DNA of 64,000 nt from Elephas maximus indicus. Taxonomy: Eukaryota > Chordata > Mammalia > Proboscidea > Elephantidae. Positions 44,700-55,533 of this stretch are shown piece by piece. The stretch lies in the NCBI RefSeq assembly GCF_024166365.1, contig NC_064821.1:107366349-107430348 (forward strand), written 5' to 3'. The translations under genes and the position numbers were made by a program. Position 1 is the stretch's first letter, and every line of letters begins with the position of its first letter. The notes under the pieces were generated by a model, which was not told the DNA's origin, made no database searches, and was given only the letters and a program-made list of their open reading frames with translations.

Positions 44700-45475
44700 T
44701 CTCAAGAGCAACTCACTCAGTCACCGATTGCTTCATTCAACAGGAGGGGCTAGTCATAAATCTGGGTACAATGGATAGAACAGTGAACAAGAAAGGTAAG
44801 ACTTTTGAACTTTATGGGTTTATATTCTATATTCTAGTGAGGAAGTAGAGGAGATACATAATAAGGAAACATAGGATTGAATAGATAAGTTCGTACTCCG
44901 ATACCTGGGAACCAAATAGAGAGTGATGTGATAGAAAGTAATAGGTGGAGTGTGCGGTGCTCCTTTAGAAAGGGTGGTCTGTAGAGGCTTCTCAGAGGAG
45001 GTGACATTTGACCTGAGACCTGAAGGATGAAAAGAAACCAGCTGTGGAAGAACTGGGGCAAGAACGCCTGAGGAAACAGCTGGTGCAAAGGCCCTGAGGC
45101 AGGAAGTGCAGTATTTTCTGAGGAAGAGAAAGGATACAATGTTTGTTATGGGGAGAGTGGTACTAAGACAGTGTTGGAGGGGGAGTCAGGATAGGATGAG
45201 GAGTTAGAATTGTACTCTAAGTGAAATGGGAAGCCACTGAAAGGTATTAGGAGGAGAGAAGAAATTGCAGAGGGACCACAAGAGAGGCAAGTAGACAAGT
45301 TGGTGGTGATTTCAGTGATCCAGGTGAGAGATTATGGGGCTTGGACTGGAGTAGTGGAGAGAGAGAGAAATAGACAAATTCAAGGATTTGGGGATGGATT
45401 AATGTGGGGAATGCAGAATGAATAACCCCTGAGGTTCTGGTCTGAGCACCTAGGCAATTAGTGGTGCCTTTTTTT
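44700..45475 (-). repeat. L2 LINE relic
   Basis: Ordered L2 phrases: TTCTATATTCTAGTGAGGAA, GTGACATTTGACCTGAGACC, GGTGCAAAGGCCCTGAGGCA, GGGAAGCCACTGAAAGGTAT and GTGATCCAGGTGAGAGATTA. It is cut by the SINE at 45486 and continues to about 45800. Confidence 0.78.
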
Positions 45476-45485
45476 TTATTGAGAG

Positions 45486-45660
45486 GGGAAACCCCGGTGG
45501 CCTACTGGTTAAGAGCTACACTGCTAACCCAAAGGTCAGCAGTTCGAATCCACCAGGCTCTCCTTGGAAACCCTATGGGGCAGCTCTACTCGGTCCTATA
45601 GGGTCCCTATGAGTCGGAATTGACTCTATGGCAATGGGTTTGTTTTTGGTTTTGGTTTTG
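45486..45660 (+). repeat. Afrotherian SINE, short form, inside L2
   Basis: Head ACCCCGGTGGCCTACTGG, intact AGTTCGAATCCACCAGG and a long GTTTTTGGTTTTGGTTTTGG tail. TTATTGAGA target duplication on both sides. Confidence 0.93.
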
Positions 45661-45799
45661 GCTTATTGAGATGTGAGCCTAGAGTCAGGACAGGCGGGGA
45701 GAGGCAGGGATGTTCAGTCAGAGACACTGATAGGGCATCTGAGAGGGAACTTCAGCCTGGCAGTTGGAGCATAGCCAGCACCCAGCAACTGTAAGTCAG

Positions 45800-46188
45800 C
45801 AACCGCTTCGGGACTGGGTGAGATTTCCTGGGGAGGCGGTGAGGGGAGTGCAGACTGAGAAGGGGTTGGGCCTAGAAACTTTCAAAACCAGGAGGGGAAA
45901 AGCGAGCAAAAGGGGTCGTGAGTCAATCTCGTCTTAGTTAAAATATTCGTTCCTCACTTGATTCACTCCTGGCTCCTCCGGACTGGAGTCCCTTCCTCCA
46001 GAGGTAAGGCTGGCTCAGGTGGTGTTAACGTTGGCGTGCCCCTCTGGCTTTACGCCCTGCTTTGTCCCTCCCCGGCCTTGGGTCAGTGAGAAACGCAGCC
46101 TTTCTAAGCCCTACCTTCAAAGTGGAAGAAAATAACAAAGCCTGAGGAGAAAGTGAAGTCAAGAAAATGGAGAGGTACTTGGTAAGTA
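45800..46188. other. Intergenic, GC-richer unique sequence
   Basis: No repeat or exon recognised. A modest scatter of CpGs (CTTCGGGAC, GCGAGC, CTCCGGAC, AACGTTGGCGTG). Confidence 0.4.
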
Positions 46189-46367
46189 CAGTAAAACCTA
46201 CCAAAGCCAGAACCTGTGTAAGGTGGAAACCTGTCAGAGAAGGAAAACTTAGATATTTTCCACTAAAAGGAGCAATGGAAAAGTGGTAAGACTGCACCCT
46301 GTCAAAGGGAAAAATCTTTTGATTTCCAGAAAAACAAGGCAGTCCCACTGAGTTCCGACCCTCACTG
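46189..46367. mobile_element. Possible Tigger-like MITE remnant
   Basis: Starts CAGTAAAACC and ends CTCACTG between two TA dinucleotides (46187-46188 and 46368-46369). The terminal repeat is short, so the assignment is tentative. Confidence 0.35.
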
Positions 46368-46369
46368 TA

Positions 46370-46425
46370 AAAAAAAAAAAAAAAAAAAAAACCGGTTGCC
46401 ACCCAGTCTATTCCCATTCATAGCT
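46370..46425 (-). repeat. AfroSINE tail fragment behind an A-run
   Basis: An A-run, then ACCGGTTGCCACCCAGTCTA and TTCCCATTCATAGC. Only the RTE-like tail is present, i.e. a severely 5'-truncated copy. Confidence 0.7.
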
Positions 46426-46467
46426 TTTTAAAAAGAGAGATCAATATATAGCTTGTATACCAAAATG

Positions 46468-46633
46468 AAAAAAAAAAAAAAAAAAAACCTGCTGCCCTTG
46501 AGTCTATTCTGACTCATAGCGACTCTATCAGGCACAGTAGAACTGCCCCATAGGGTGTCCAAGACTATAATTTTAACACTGACTTTTTGGTTAGCAGCCA
46601 AGCACATTAAGCACTGCACCATCAGGGCTCCTC
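46468..46633 (-). repeat. Afrotherian SINE, short form
   Basis: Starts with a 19-A run, CTGCTGCCCTTGAGTCTATT, head TGCACCATCAGGGCTCCTC. TAGCTTGTATA occurs on both sides as target duplication. Confidence 0.9.
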
Positions 46634-46654
46634 GTAGCTTGTATAGTATCTTTT

Positions 46655-46905
46655 AAAAGGCACTCTGGTGGTGCAGTGGTTAAGCTTTTGGCTGCTAAAC
46701 AAAAGGTTGGTGATTTGAACTCACCTTTTTTTTAGTGACTTCATTGGAAACGTGACTTCATGGAAAGGAGTTCGGCTGCTAACCAAAAGATCAACAGTTC
46801 GAATCCACCAGGTACTTCTTGGAAACCCTATGGAGCCATTCTATCCTGTCCTATAGAGTTGCTAGGAGTTCGAATGAACTGAACAGCACACAACAATAGT
46901 ATTTT
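46655..46905 (+). repeat. Composite of two AfroSINE pieces
   Basis: A first head (GGCACTCTGGTGGTGCAGTG to GATTTGAACTCACC) stops in a T-run. After a short GTGACTTCATTGGAAACGTG piece a second, head-truncated copy follows (TTCGGCTGCTAACCAAAAGA to GAACAGCACACAACAATAG). Confidence 0.8.
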
Positions 46906-47619
46906 TTGGGCATAGTAGAATAAGTGAAACCTTTGAGAGCCAGGCAGACCTGTGTTTTCATCCTGTTCTCCTTTTCCTAAATGCGAACTTAATCTTCTCC
47001 AATCTGTTTCTTCAGATTGTTTCCTTATCTGACTGGGAAATAGATTTGGAAGTGGTAAGTTTTTTCCCCTACATTCCCTTCATTGTTAGAAAAAGTAAAT
47101 TCATTTTCAAACTAAAAAAGATCACGTTTACTGCCAAAATGCCTTGTAATATGGACTCCAACCAGCACAAAGAAAAAACCACTCCTCTCCCCTCTCCCTT
47201 CTCTCACCTCCTTCTCCGTTGCCCTCTGGATCTTCCCTTTCCCAAGGAATCCTTTCCACCTCCACTCTCAGACTGTTAATAACTCACATGCATCTTTTCA
47301 TTCTTATTTCTATGATCGTACAAATTTAAACAAACACATAACTAGAGAAGTGACTTTTTTTCCCTGTGTACAAAAGAGAAAGAACAGTTAATGCTCCGTA
47401 CCTCATTCTGTACAATCTTGCCTCTGAGGTTTGGTGTTTAAGAGTTTGGTGTACACCTTTCTACAACATGTAAGTATATGGGTTTTTTCTGGGTACACGA
47501 AAATGCTAACTTCAACCTTCTCTAATAAGTGTATGTCTCCTTCCACATCTCAGAAGCCTTTAAAAAAAAATGGTTATACTTTCCACAGTGTGTATATAAA
47601 TTTGTAAACTTTTTCCCCC
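46906..47619. other. Intergenic, nothing recognised
   Basis: AT-rich and non-coding. It includes a pyrimidine-rich patch at 47180-47260. Confidence 0.4.
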
Positions 47620-48245
47620 TTTCATCTCCTTTCACAAGTAAAATAGGTCTGTAGTTTTCTCTTTCTGCCCTATCTTTATTACGTTCTGGAATTCATGATT
47701 TCTTGATTTTGTAAAATGAATTAAGATATTTCTTTTATTTTTCTATGTTCTTGAACACTTTAAGCAGGATAAAGAATATCTGTTATTTAAGATTTGAAAG
47801 ATTCACATGCAAGATGATCTGGGACTAGAGTTTTTGAGGGACATTTTCTTAATTTCCTCCATGTTATTCATTTCTTTAGGTTTCTCTCGCTTTACAAACC
47901 AGTTTTGATAATTTATATTTTCATAGAAGATCATCAGTTTTATTCAGGTTTTCAAATTTGTTAGCTTAGAGTAGTACCTAGTAGTCTCTATGTATATTTC
48001 CTCTATATCTGGGGCAAGTTTTCCTTTATCGTTTCTAATTTTGTGTTTTTGTGCTTTCTCCTTTTGTTTTGCTTGTTTAGGCTAGCTACTGACATCCAGT
48101 TGTTCAGTGACTCAGCTTTTAGGTTTATTAAATCCAATTCTTTTTTTTGCTTTCTTGATCATTGGTTTCTAATTTTAACTTTATTGCTCTTCTACTTTCT
48201 TTGGGTTTATTTTATTATTTTTCTACTTTCTTGGAATAGATGAGT
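47620..48245 (-). repeat. Old L1 ORF2 fragment
   Basis: Reading back on the minus strand, the T-rich run (GATTTTGTAAAATGAATTAA, TTATTCAGGTTTTCAAATTT, TTTCCTTTATCGTTTCTAAT) follows the order of the L1 reverse-transcriptase region. Many frame breaks. Confidence 0.55.
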
Positions 48246-48265
48246 TTTCTTTCTTTTTCTGTAAT

Positions 48266-48395
48266 ACCAAACCAAAAAACCCAAACCCGTTGCTGCTGCG
48301 TCTACTCTGACTCATGGGAACCTCATGTGTGGCGGAGTATAACTGTGCTCCATAGTGTTTTTGATGCTGAATTTTTAGAAGTAGATCACCAGACC
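48266..48395 (-). repeat. Afrotherian SINE, old form, 5'-truncated
   Basis: ACCCAAACCCGTTGCTGCTG, TGCTGAATTTTTAGAAGTAG and ATCACCAGACC, then it stops at the L1 tail. Confidence 0.83.
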
Positions 48396-49265
48396 TTTTT
48401 TCTTTTCAATAAAATTTTATTGTGTTTTCGGTGAAGGTTTATCCAGCAGTTTAGGTTCCCATTCAACAGTTTCCACGTAAGTTGTTCAGTCACATTGAAG
48501 GCATCAACTAATAGGTTCTTGTCAAGCAGATTATCGAATTGAAGTCAGCCAGACGCAGGGTTGAAGAACAGAAAGGTTTATTCATAGTTTGCAAACTGGG
48601 AGCCAGGCAGGGTCTTGTGACCTAACACTGCCAGCAACCTGAACCAGGACAGATTTGCCCCTTTTATAGGGAGTGACATGCATATGCATGGACAGGGAGG
48701 GGAGGGTCTCATTCAGCCTTGTCATGCTTGCGCAGTCTGTGTAATTTTAGTGAATGGGTTTTTGCACACAGCTCTGAAAATGCTGTGCCTGGCCCTAAAA
48801 AAATGGCAACAGCTCCCTAGGGTCACCCCAGGAAGGTCATTTAGTGGGTAAATTCGGAGTCAGTGTGCCTGTACCTAGGCCTTCTGCCAGGAGAAGAGAA
48901 GAAACCTGGGGATTCGACCAATTGTGGTGAAGTGCTGTAGAAGTTGTGACAAAAATGTAGCAAGAGTAGACTTTTCTGAAAAAACAACTATTATGGGATG
49001 GTTAATAACCCTTTCATAACTGCCTGCTTCAACATCGGCTACATTTTTCACAATGCATGAACATTCACATTATTTCCGTTCCGGTTGTTCCATTCCAATT
49101 AATCTAGTTTCCCTGCCCCCTTACATTCTCATCTTTGTTTTAAAGTAATTGTTGATCGTTTGGTCTCATATAAGTGATTTTTAAAAGGAGAACAGTACTT
49201 ATGGGTGATATTCATTATTTTTGAGCCAATTTGTTATTTAGCTAAGAAGTATCCATAACTGTGTC
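48396..49265 (-). repeat. L1 3' UTR split by a solo LTR
   Basis: TTCAATAAAATTTTATTGTG and CCCATTCAACAGTTTCCACG before the LTR; GGCTACATTTTTCACAATGC, TAATCTAGTTTCCCTGCCCC and AAAAGGAGAACAGTACTTAT after it. The halves join across the ACAT duplication. Confidence 0.75.
48496..49031 (-). mobile_element. Solo LTR of an endogenous retrovirus (ERV1-like)
   Basis: 536 bp, TGAAG...CTTCA ends, with a perfect 4-bp duplication ACAT (48492-48495 and 49032-49035). On the minus strand it has a TATA box (CCCTATAAAAGGGG) and, about 100 bp on, a poly-A signal (TGAATAAACC), the normal U3-R-U5 order. No internal retroviral genes remain. The 4-bp duplication favours ERV1. Confidence 0.82.
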
Positions 49266-49727
49266 CCGTATGTGCTTTATTACATGTATGAATATATGTG
49301 CCTCTCTTTTTTTTTCTCTGTTTCTTAATTTCCTAGGCTCTCAAAGTTGCCAACTTCTTCACAGTTCCGCCATGGGTGGCAGGGAGTGCTTGTCCTCAGG
49401 TATACACTGGTGTGTTGGAAATTCTTACTTCGCTGAGACCTCCTGCCCTTGAACTGTCCACTGATAGCTCTAGTATCCTCAGAACTCCACGTTCTTATCT
49501 CATCAGATCCCCTCAACCCATCTTGAGTTCTTCATTGAGTCATAATAATTTGGAGAGAATGTTATTTTCCAATAGCACCATAGGGAATCAGATTTACTGG
49601 GATGAGAAAGGAGGGTTTAAAAGAGACTTCGGAAACCCCAAAGGAAATATTTATTTGCTTCACAAATTTGCCTGCAGTTAGCTTTTCCAAAGATTAGACT
49701 GATGTTTGATTGGGGCAGTGTAGTCTC
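49266..49727. other. Intergenic, nothing recognised
   Basis: No gene or named repeat. Open frames on both strands here are short and have no family resemblance. Confidence 0.4.
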
Positions 49728-49850
49728 CATTTGGAGTCCCTGGGTGGTACAAACACTAGACCTTTCTTCTGAGGTGCCTCTGGGCAGACTTGAATCGCCA
49801 ACCTTTTGGTTATCAGCTGAGTACATTAATCATTTGCACCACGGCAGTTA
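49728..49850. repeat. Fold-back AfroSINE
   Basis: A plus-strand head (GGAGTCCCTGGGTGGTACAA) is joined at once to a minus-strand old-form piece (AGACCTTTCTTCTGAGGTGC to TCATTTGCACCACGG). The two heads are inverted relative to each other. A lone plus-strand tail lies at 49977-50013. Confidence 0.7.
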
Positions 49851-49976
49851 ATATAAATTTTCCCCTGAGGTAGTGAGTATGGGTATCATTGTGCCATCTG
49901 GTGACCTTCTAGGATACCACACCCAGTGGATGTGATCTTTTGAGACTTACTTACTTTCCAAGATATTTTGTCCCTT

Positions 49977-50013
49977 AAGTCAGAATTGACTCTATGGCAA
50001 CTAACAACAACAT
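49977..50013 (+). repeat. AfroSINE/RTE tail fragment
   Basis: AAGTCAGAATTGACTCTATG then GCAACTAACAACAACA, the shared tail only. Confidence 0.65.
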
Positions 50014-50194
50014 TAAATCCAAGGGACCAGACAAGAACCTTGGGTGGGATCTGAACATGCAGAGACTGGGCATGAAACGAGCATAGTAGGCAAAGGAAAC
50101 AATCAAATTTTCAGAGGTAGGGAGAAAATAGAACTGTTGTCTAGTTGAAGAGTATGATAAATAGGGTAGTCGTGGATGTTTGAAAGGGGAGAAT

Positions 50195-50830
50195 GGGGCC
50201 ACATCAGAACAGATCTTGAACTCAAGGCAAGCGTTTAGACACCTTTCTGTAGGCAGTGGGGAGCCATTGACAGGTTTTGTTTAGAGCAGGGTGCCTTACT
50301 CAGAAGGAGTTGAGGCAAACACCAAGACCAGGATGTTAAACGGGCAGAGCAGGACGTCAGGATCTCCTGCATGGTCAATACTCAAAGTCAGGTGGTTTGA
50401 ACGGGAGCTCATGGGAGAGGACAAGGCAGAGATTTAGGTGTGGAAGTTGTTTGGATAAAAGTAATTGTAAAAGTCCTGAGAATTCTAAGGGAAAGGAGGG
50501 AAGAGAAGAGTTGAGAATGAAACCTTTCGGAGGGATTCTAAGAGGAGCTTGAGGACCTGGAGGAGGAGAACCAGGGAAAACAGTGTCACATAATTCAAGG
50601 GACAGAGCTGCACAGATCTATGGGAGATCACCAGGTCAAAGCTGCCAGTGGGTGGACAAGTGAAAGAAAGGTGAGGAACTGAGATGTTAGTGACAACTCC
50701 TCTATCTAGGGGACTTTTTCACTCCTAATATTCACCAAATAAGTGAGTGTGGTAGAGCAGAATGAAAGCACTGATGGAAGGCGGGATTCTGGAAAGAATG
50801 GGTTCTTCACTCCTGCAGATCTTTTAATTT
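50195..50830 (-). repeat. L2 LINE relic
   Basis: GGCAGTGGGGAGCCATTGAC, AGGTTTTGTTTAGAGCAGGG and AAAGTAATTGTAAAAGTCCT occur in L2-like order. Diverged and non-coding. Confidence 0.5.
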
Positions 50831-50889
50831 TATTCACAGTTAATAAATGAAATATTAGAGGATTATTATTGTTGTTGTGGGGATTTAAA

Positions 50890-51096
50890 AAAACAGGAAC
50901 AACTGATGGTGAATTGACTCCAACTTATGGCAGCCCCATGTGCGTCCGAGTAGAACCGTGCTCCATAGGTTTCCCAGTGGCTGAGTTTTCAGAAGTAGAT
51001 CACCAGGCTTTTCTTCTGAGGTGCTCTAAGTGAACTCGAACCTCCAACTTGTCAGTTAGCAGCTGAGCACATTAACCATTCATACCACTCAGGGGG
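50890..51096 (-). repeat. Afrotherian SINE, old form
   Basis: CTGATGGTGAATTGACTCCA, CAGAAGTAGATCACCAGGCT and head CATACCACTCAGGG. Confidence 0.87.
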
Positions 51097-51916
51097 TTGG
51101 GAAGTCAAATTTCAACTTACCTGGCTGGGTAGCACGTATTCACTGCAGAATATTGACTGGTACCTTCTTTTGGACAACAGATTTTGTCAGAGAGATCAAC
51201 TAGGTGACAAAAACAAAAACAGGGAATGTTTCCTTCATTTCAGAAAAGGTTTGCTAGAAGCTTCCTTTAAACAGATGTATCTCCTAGAGTATGGAAAATA
51301 TTATTCAATTTACAAAGATTGTGGATATGCTGAGCTTTCCCATGAAATGACATATTAAAATGCCTTGCAGGCTTTCAATAAATGTCAGTCATCCCCCCAC
51401 CTCCCACTGCCAAGAATTTCAGGGAAAATCAGATCTGGTGTTCCGTCCCAGGCAGCCGTATTCTTCCTGCTTAGAAATTAGATTAGGTCTTCTTGTCTAG
51501 GGCCAGATGCATCTGAGACTCTCCCATCAAAAGGCTGTGTGCGATGCTGCTTGCTCACCAGTATTGCTTGACCTTTCCAACTCAAATCAGCATTCTCCCC
51601 CATGAGGCCTGCTCATTTTGTCTGATGTCTACAACAGGATAATCACTTTGGGAACTGCACAGCAGACCACCTGCTTCCGGCTGCACACAGACCAGGAGGG
51701 GTGTGGAAAAGGTCACTGATGTAATGATACCTAACTTGCCCACCAGCAAATATATATTTTATGCAAATAAGGTGCTTTATATTTTTTTTTCCCAACTGCG
51801 CCCTCTTCCCCTTGAGGTATTTCTGTTAAGTGTGCTGTGCTAATTTTTTTTTACTCTCACAAACTATAGTGAACTCTGAAAGATAAATGAGGGAGACTAT
51901 CAGATTTTAGGCACCT
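51097..51916. other. Intergenic, nothing recognised
   Basis: Unique-looking, non-coding. A short open frame at 51170-51358 has no family resemblance. Confidence 0.4.
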
Positions 51917-51928
51917 ATTCTAACCCCA

Positions 51929-52135
51929 GGAGCCCGGGTGGTACAGTGGTACACTTGGCTGCTAAATCGAGAGATTGGTGGTTTGAACCCACCAGCTGCT
52001 CCATGGGAGAAAGATATGGCAGTCTGCTTCCGTAAAGATTACAGCCTTGGAAACCCTATGAGGCAGTTCTACTCTGTCCTATAGGGTTGTCCTGAGTCAG
52101 AATCGACTCAACAGCACACAGCAATAACAACAACA
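51929..52135 (+). repeat. Afrotherian SINE, long form (first of a serial pair)
   Basis: Head GGAGCCCGGGTGGTACAGTG, block AGAAAGATATGGCAGTCTGC and tail ACAGCACACAGCAATAACAA. Bordered by ATTCTAACCCCA and ATCCTAACCCCA. Confidence 0.93.
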
Positions 52136-52147
52136 ATCCTAACCCCA

Positions 52148-52351
52148 AGGAGCCCTGGTGGTGCAATGGTTAAGTGCTTGGCTGCTAACTGAAAGGTTAG
52201 TGGTTCGAACTTATCCAGAGGCTCCACAGAAGAAAGACTTGGGGACCTGCTTCCGTAAAGATTACAGCCTAGAAAACTGTATGGGGCAATTCTAGTCTAC
52301 CATATAGGGTCACTATGAGTCATAATCAACTTGATGTCACCCAACAACAAC
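52148..52351 (+). repeat. Afrotherian SINE, long form (second of a serial pair)
   Basis: Head GGAGCCCTGGTGGTGCAATG and tail TTGATGTCACCCAACAACAA. Bordered by ATCCTAACCCCA and ATTCTAACCTCA, so three copies of one target sequence flank the pair. Confidence 0.93.
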
Positions 52352-52363
52352 ATTCTAACCTCA

Positions 52364-52917
52364 GGATAGAGTCAAAGCTAAAGTAGGGCCAGAGGGAAAT
52401 GGAAAGCGGGAGAGATCAAATGGCTTCCCATGGGGCCAGGGGCTAAATGACAAAGTCAGTGCTAAGAAAACAATGAATTAAAATGGTATTACTGTGCTAT
52501 CTGGGCACGAGGAATGAAAGCTTCCCTTTGCAATATTATTTTTTAACATCTTGTTAAACAACTGATAGGTGTCCGGGCCCACCAGCTCCCAGCTCCCAGG
52601 CTGTCTCCTCCCCTCAGCTGGATCACCTGACTCCCCAAAACTGAAGCCCTCTACATCCGCACAGACTTTCCTATCTGCTGTCTTCATCAATATAACTTTA
52701 CTATTCCAGAAAACCCTTGCCCTGTAAGGTAAATTTGCAAATAACTATTGTTTATGCAAGGAAGTTAAAAAAAAAAAAAACAGCTATATAAACAAACATC
52801 AAGTTGTTAAACTCTTCAACAGAAAGCATCAAATGACAGTTTACTTCTCAAGACTCTTTGAACCCCTCGCCTCAAAAATCCTCACCCAACTGTGTCCACC
52901 AATCATAAACGATTTGT
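52364..52917. other. Intergenic, nothing recognised
   Basis: Non-coding, with an A-run at 52767-52780. Confidence 0.4.
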
Positions 52918-53485
52918 TTTAGACTGAATTGTGTTTTCCCCAAAATATGTTTTGAAATTCTAACCCCAGTACCTGTAAATATGACCTTGTTTGGAAATAG
53001 GGAGTTTTGCTATATTAATGAGATCATACCAGTATAGAAAAAAAAATTGCCTTCGAGTCAATTGCCACTCATAGCCACCCTATAGGACAGAGTAGAGCTG
53101 CCCCATAGGGTTTCCAAGGAGCAACTGGTGGATTTGAACTGCCTACCATTTGGTTAGCAGCCAAGCCCTTAACCACTTCACCACCAGGGCTCCTTACCAG
53201 CGTAGGGTGAGTTCTAAAACTAATCCCTTCCGAGTTACATAAAGAGCAGAATAGACACAGAAACACACACAGGGAGAAGATGCCGTATAAAGACAGACAA
53301 ACCTGGCATCTACAAGCCCAGAAACTCCAAGGATTAATGGCTACTAGAAGCTGAAATAGACAAAAACCTTTCCCTAGAGCCATGTGCTGAATTCAGAATT
53401 CTAGCCTCCTGAACTGTGAGAAAATAAATTCCTATTCTTTAAAGCCACCCCTCTGTAGTATTTCTGTTATGACAGCACTAGATAA
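52918..53485 (+). mobile_element. MaLR-like LTR with nested SINE
   Basis: GACTGAATTGTGTTTTCCCC, AATATGACCTTGTTTGGAAA, AGAAAATAAATTCCTATTCT (poly-A signal) and a GTATTTCTGTTATGACAGCA end. A SINE lies at 53036-53193. Confidence 0.78.
53036..53193 (-). repeat. Afrotherian SINE, short form, inside LTR
   Basis: TTGCCTTCGAGTCAATTGCC tail, head CACTTCACCACCAGGGCTCC. Nearly full length with ACCAG on both sides. Confidence 0.92.
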
Positions 53486-53487
53486 GT

Positions 53488-53700
53488 CCAACTCTGACTC
53501 ATGATGACCCCATGTACAACAGACAAAACATTGCTTATTCCTGCACCATCTTCATCATCATGGGTGTACTTGATTCCATTGTTGCGGCCAACGTTGTATT
53601 TTGAGTGCCTTCCAACCTAGGGGGCTCATCTTCCAGCATGATATCAGACAATATTCTGATGTGATCATAGGCTAATTTTCAGAAGTAGATCACCAGGAAA
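53488..53700 (-). repeat. RTE LINE 3' fragment
   Basis: CCAACTCTGACTCATGATGA, CAACAGACAAAACATTGCTT and CCTGCACCATCTTCATCATC match the RTE end seen at 30222-30330. The inner part diverges and ends in SINE-like CAGAAGTAGATCACCAGG. Confidence 0.6.
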
Positions 53701-54219
53701 CTCCTGTGAAACCTGTCTACCATGGGTGACCCTGCTGGTATTCCAAATACTGGTGTCACAGCTTCCAGTATCATAACAACACACAAACCACAACAGTATG
53801 GCAAAACTGACAGATGGGTGGTGGACTGTGACCCTTACCCAATCCTAATCAAGTCCTGCATTGAAAATCTTACCTTAAACCAGACCCTAAAACTCATATA
53901 TTCCCCAACTTTACCTTCCCTCTCTGAGATGTTACTAAGACTCAGTCTTACTGAGATAAGAAGGAACAAAGCTTTGCTTTATCAATGGGTTGTTCTGGTG
54001 ATAATTTTGGGAAACCAACATTTGATATCTCATCTGTCATGTCAGCCTCTTCCCAGATTCTGGAATCTGTCATGACTTCGGGCAGAAGGGTTAGAGGGAC
54101 TCTACTCCAGCGGGATAAAGTCCTTAATCTTACGTTCAACATACTTGGACCTTGGTGGTCCAGCCTGGGCCTGCATGTTAAGTCAATTTATCATTGTCTA
54201 CTACAATAGGTCAGGACTT
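53701..54219. other. Intergenic, unrecognised
   Basis: An open frame at 53722-54075 (117 codons) has no family resemblance. It overlaps a longer frame set on both strands, so coding is unlikely. Possibly an old LTR-retroelement piece. Confidence 0.35.
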
Positions 54220-54990
54220 AAGCAATGGGAAGGAAAAGCTGGACGCGGTCTCCCTGACTGCTCTCAAAGAGTTCACAATTTAGTGGGGAAGAGAGACAGC
54301 TAAACAGACAAAATACAATGTGTCGTGTGCAATGACATTACGTAGAGCAGCGCTTCTTAAACTATTCATGGTTAAGGATCGGTTCCCCCCACCCCAATCC
54401 TTTGCAGATCAATAAAACCAAAAACCTATTGCTGTCAAGTCGATTCCAACTCATAGCAACCCTATAGGATAGGGTAGAACTGCCCCTGTAGAGTTTCCAA
54501 GGAGTGGCTGGTGGATTCGATCTGCCCACCTTTTTGGTTAGCGGCCACCAGGACTCCAATACTTTTGTAAAATAGCCTAAAAATGAATTAGAAGGAAAAA
54601 GAAATTAAAAACAGACAAAATACAAGCTCACTGATTAGGGATTTTATGTCAAATTGCTATGAAGTTTCTAGCCACACTCTGAGCTGCACTGATGTGGAAG
54701 TTACTAGGGCTGCACGTCCCTCTAGCTGTGTCTGCGTCTGAGGTAGACAGAGATCACAGAAAGCTTCCCAGAGGACGTCACACTGTGGGGAAACTTCAAG
54801 AAAAAGTAGGCATTAGCTAGAGGGAAGAGCGTTTTAAGAGGAGAGAAACATGAGCTTGTAAGTGAGAACCTGCATGGTTTGTGCAGGGGAGCTACCAGCG
54901 GATGTGTGTTTCTGGAGCAGCATGAGTACTAGAGGCAGTTGCGTGAAGAACTAGGGAGGCAGGCTGAGGGCAGATCCTGACGGCACTTGA
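54220..54990 (-). repeat. L2 LINE relic split by a SINE
   Basis: ACTGCTCTCAAAGAGTTCAC, GACAAAATACAATGTGTCGT, and after the SINE AGCTTCCCAGAGGACGTCAC and CTGACGGCACTTGATGGCG. L2 order is kept but the copy is eroded. Confidence 0.55.
54411..54558 (-). repeat. Afrotherian SINE, short form
   Basis: ACCTATTGCTGTCAAGTCGA tail and GGTTAGCGGCCACCAGGACT head. About 20 bp between TTAGCGGCC and ACCAGG are deleted. Confidence 0.9.
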
Positions 54991-55035
54991 TGGCGTGATG
55001 GTTAATTTTATGTGTCATCTTGGCTAGGCTATACC

Positions 55036-55212
55036 AAAAAAAAAAAAAAAAAACCATTGCCTTCAAGCCGATTCCAACTCATAGTGACCCTATAGGACAG
55101 AGTAGAATTGCCCCCCATAGAGTTTTCAAGGAGCATCCAGCGGATTCGAACTGTTGACTTTTTTTTATTAGTAGCTGTAGCACTTAACCACTATGCCACC
55201 AGAGTTTCCAGG
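55036..55212 (-). repeat. Afrotherian SINE, short form, inside LTR
   Basis: Begins with an 18-A run, CATTGCCTTCAAGCCGATTC, and ends with head TATGCCACCAGAGTTTCC. Confidence 0.92.
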
Positions 55213-55342
55213 GTTGCCACCCAGTTATTTGGCCAAACACTGGTCTAGATGTTGCTATGAAGTGTTTAAATGTGATTAGCATTTAAATCAGTTGGTCTTA
55301 AGTAATGTAGACTGGGATTCTGGGTCCTGGATCCTGCAAGCA

Positions 55343-55533
55343 ATTGGAATGGACTACTAACCTAAAGGCTGATGGCTCGAATCCACCCATTGGCTCCTCA
55401 GAAGAAAGGCCTAGTGAGCTGCTACTGTAAAGATTACAGCCAAGAAAACTCTATGGAGCAGATCTACTCTGTAGCACATGGGGTCACCTTGAGTCGGGGC
55501 CAATTCAATGGCAGCTAACAACACAACAACAAA
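55343..55533 (+). repeat. Afrotherian SINE, old/long mosaic, inside LTR
   Basis: GACTACTAACCTAAAGGCTG, AGAAAGGCCTAGTGAGCTGC, ACATGGGGTCACCTTGAGTC and tail GGCAGCTAACAACACAACAA. Head decayed. Confidence 0.87.

Noticed and set aside
53722-54075. 117-codon frame as a small gene
   Set aside because: No recognisable domain, and equally long frames on the opposite strand overlap it. Left as unrecognised.
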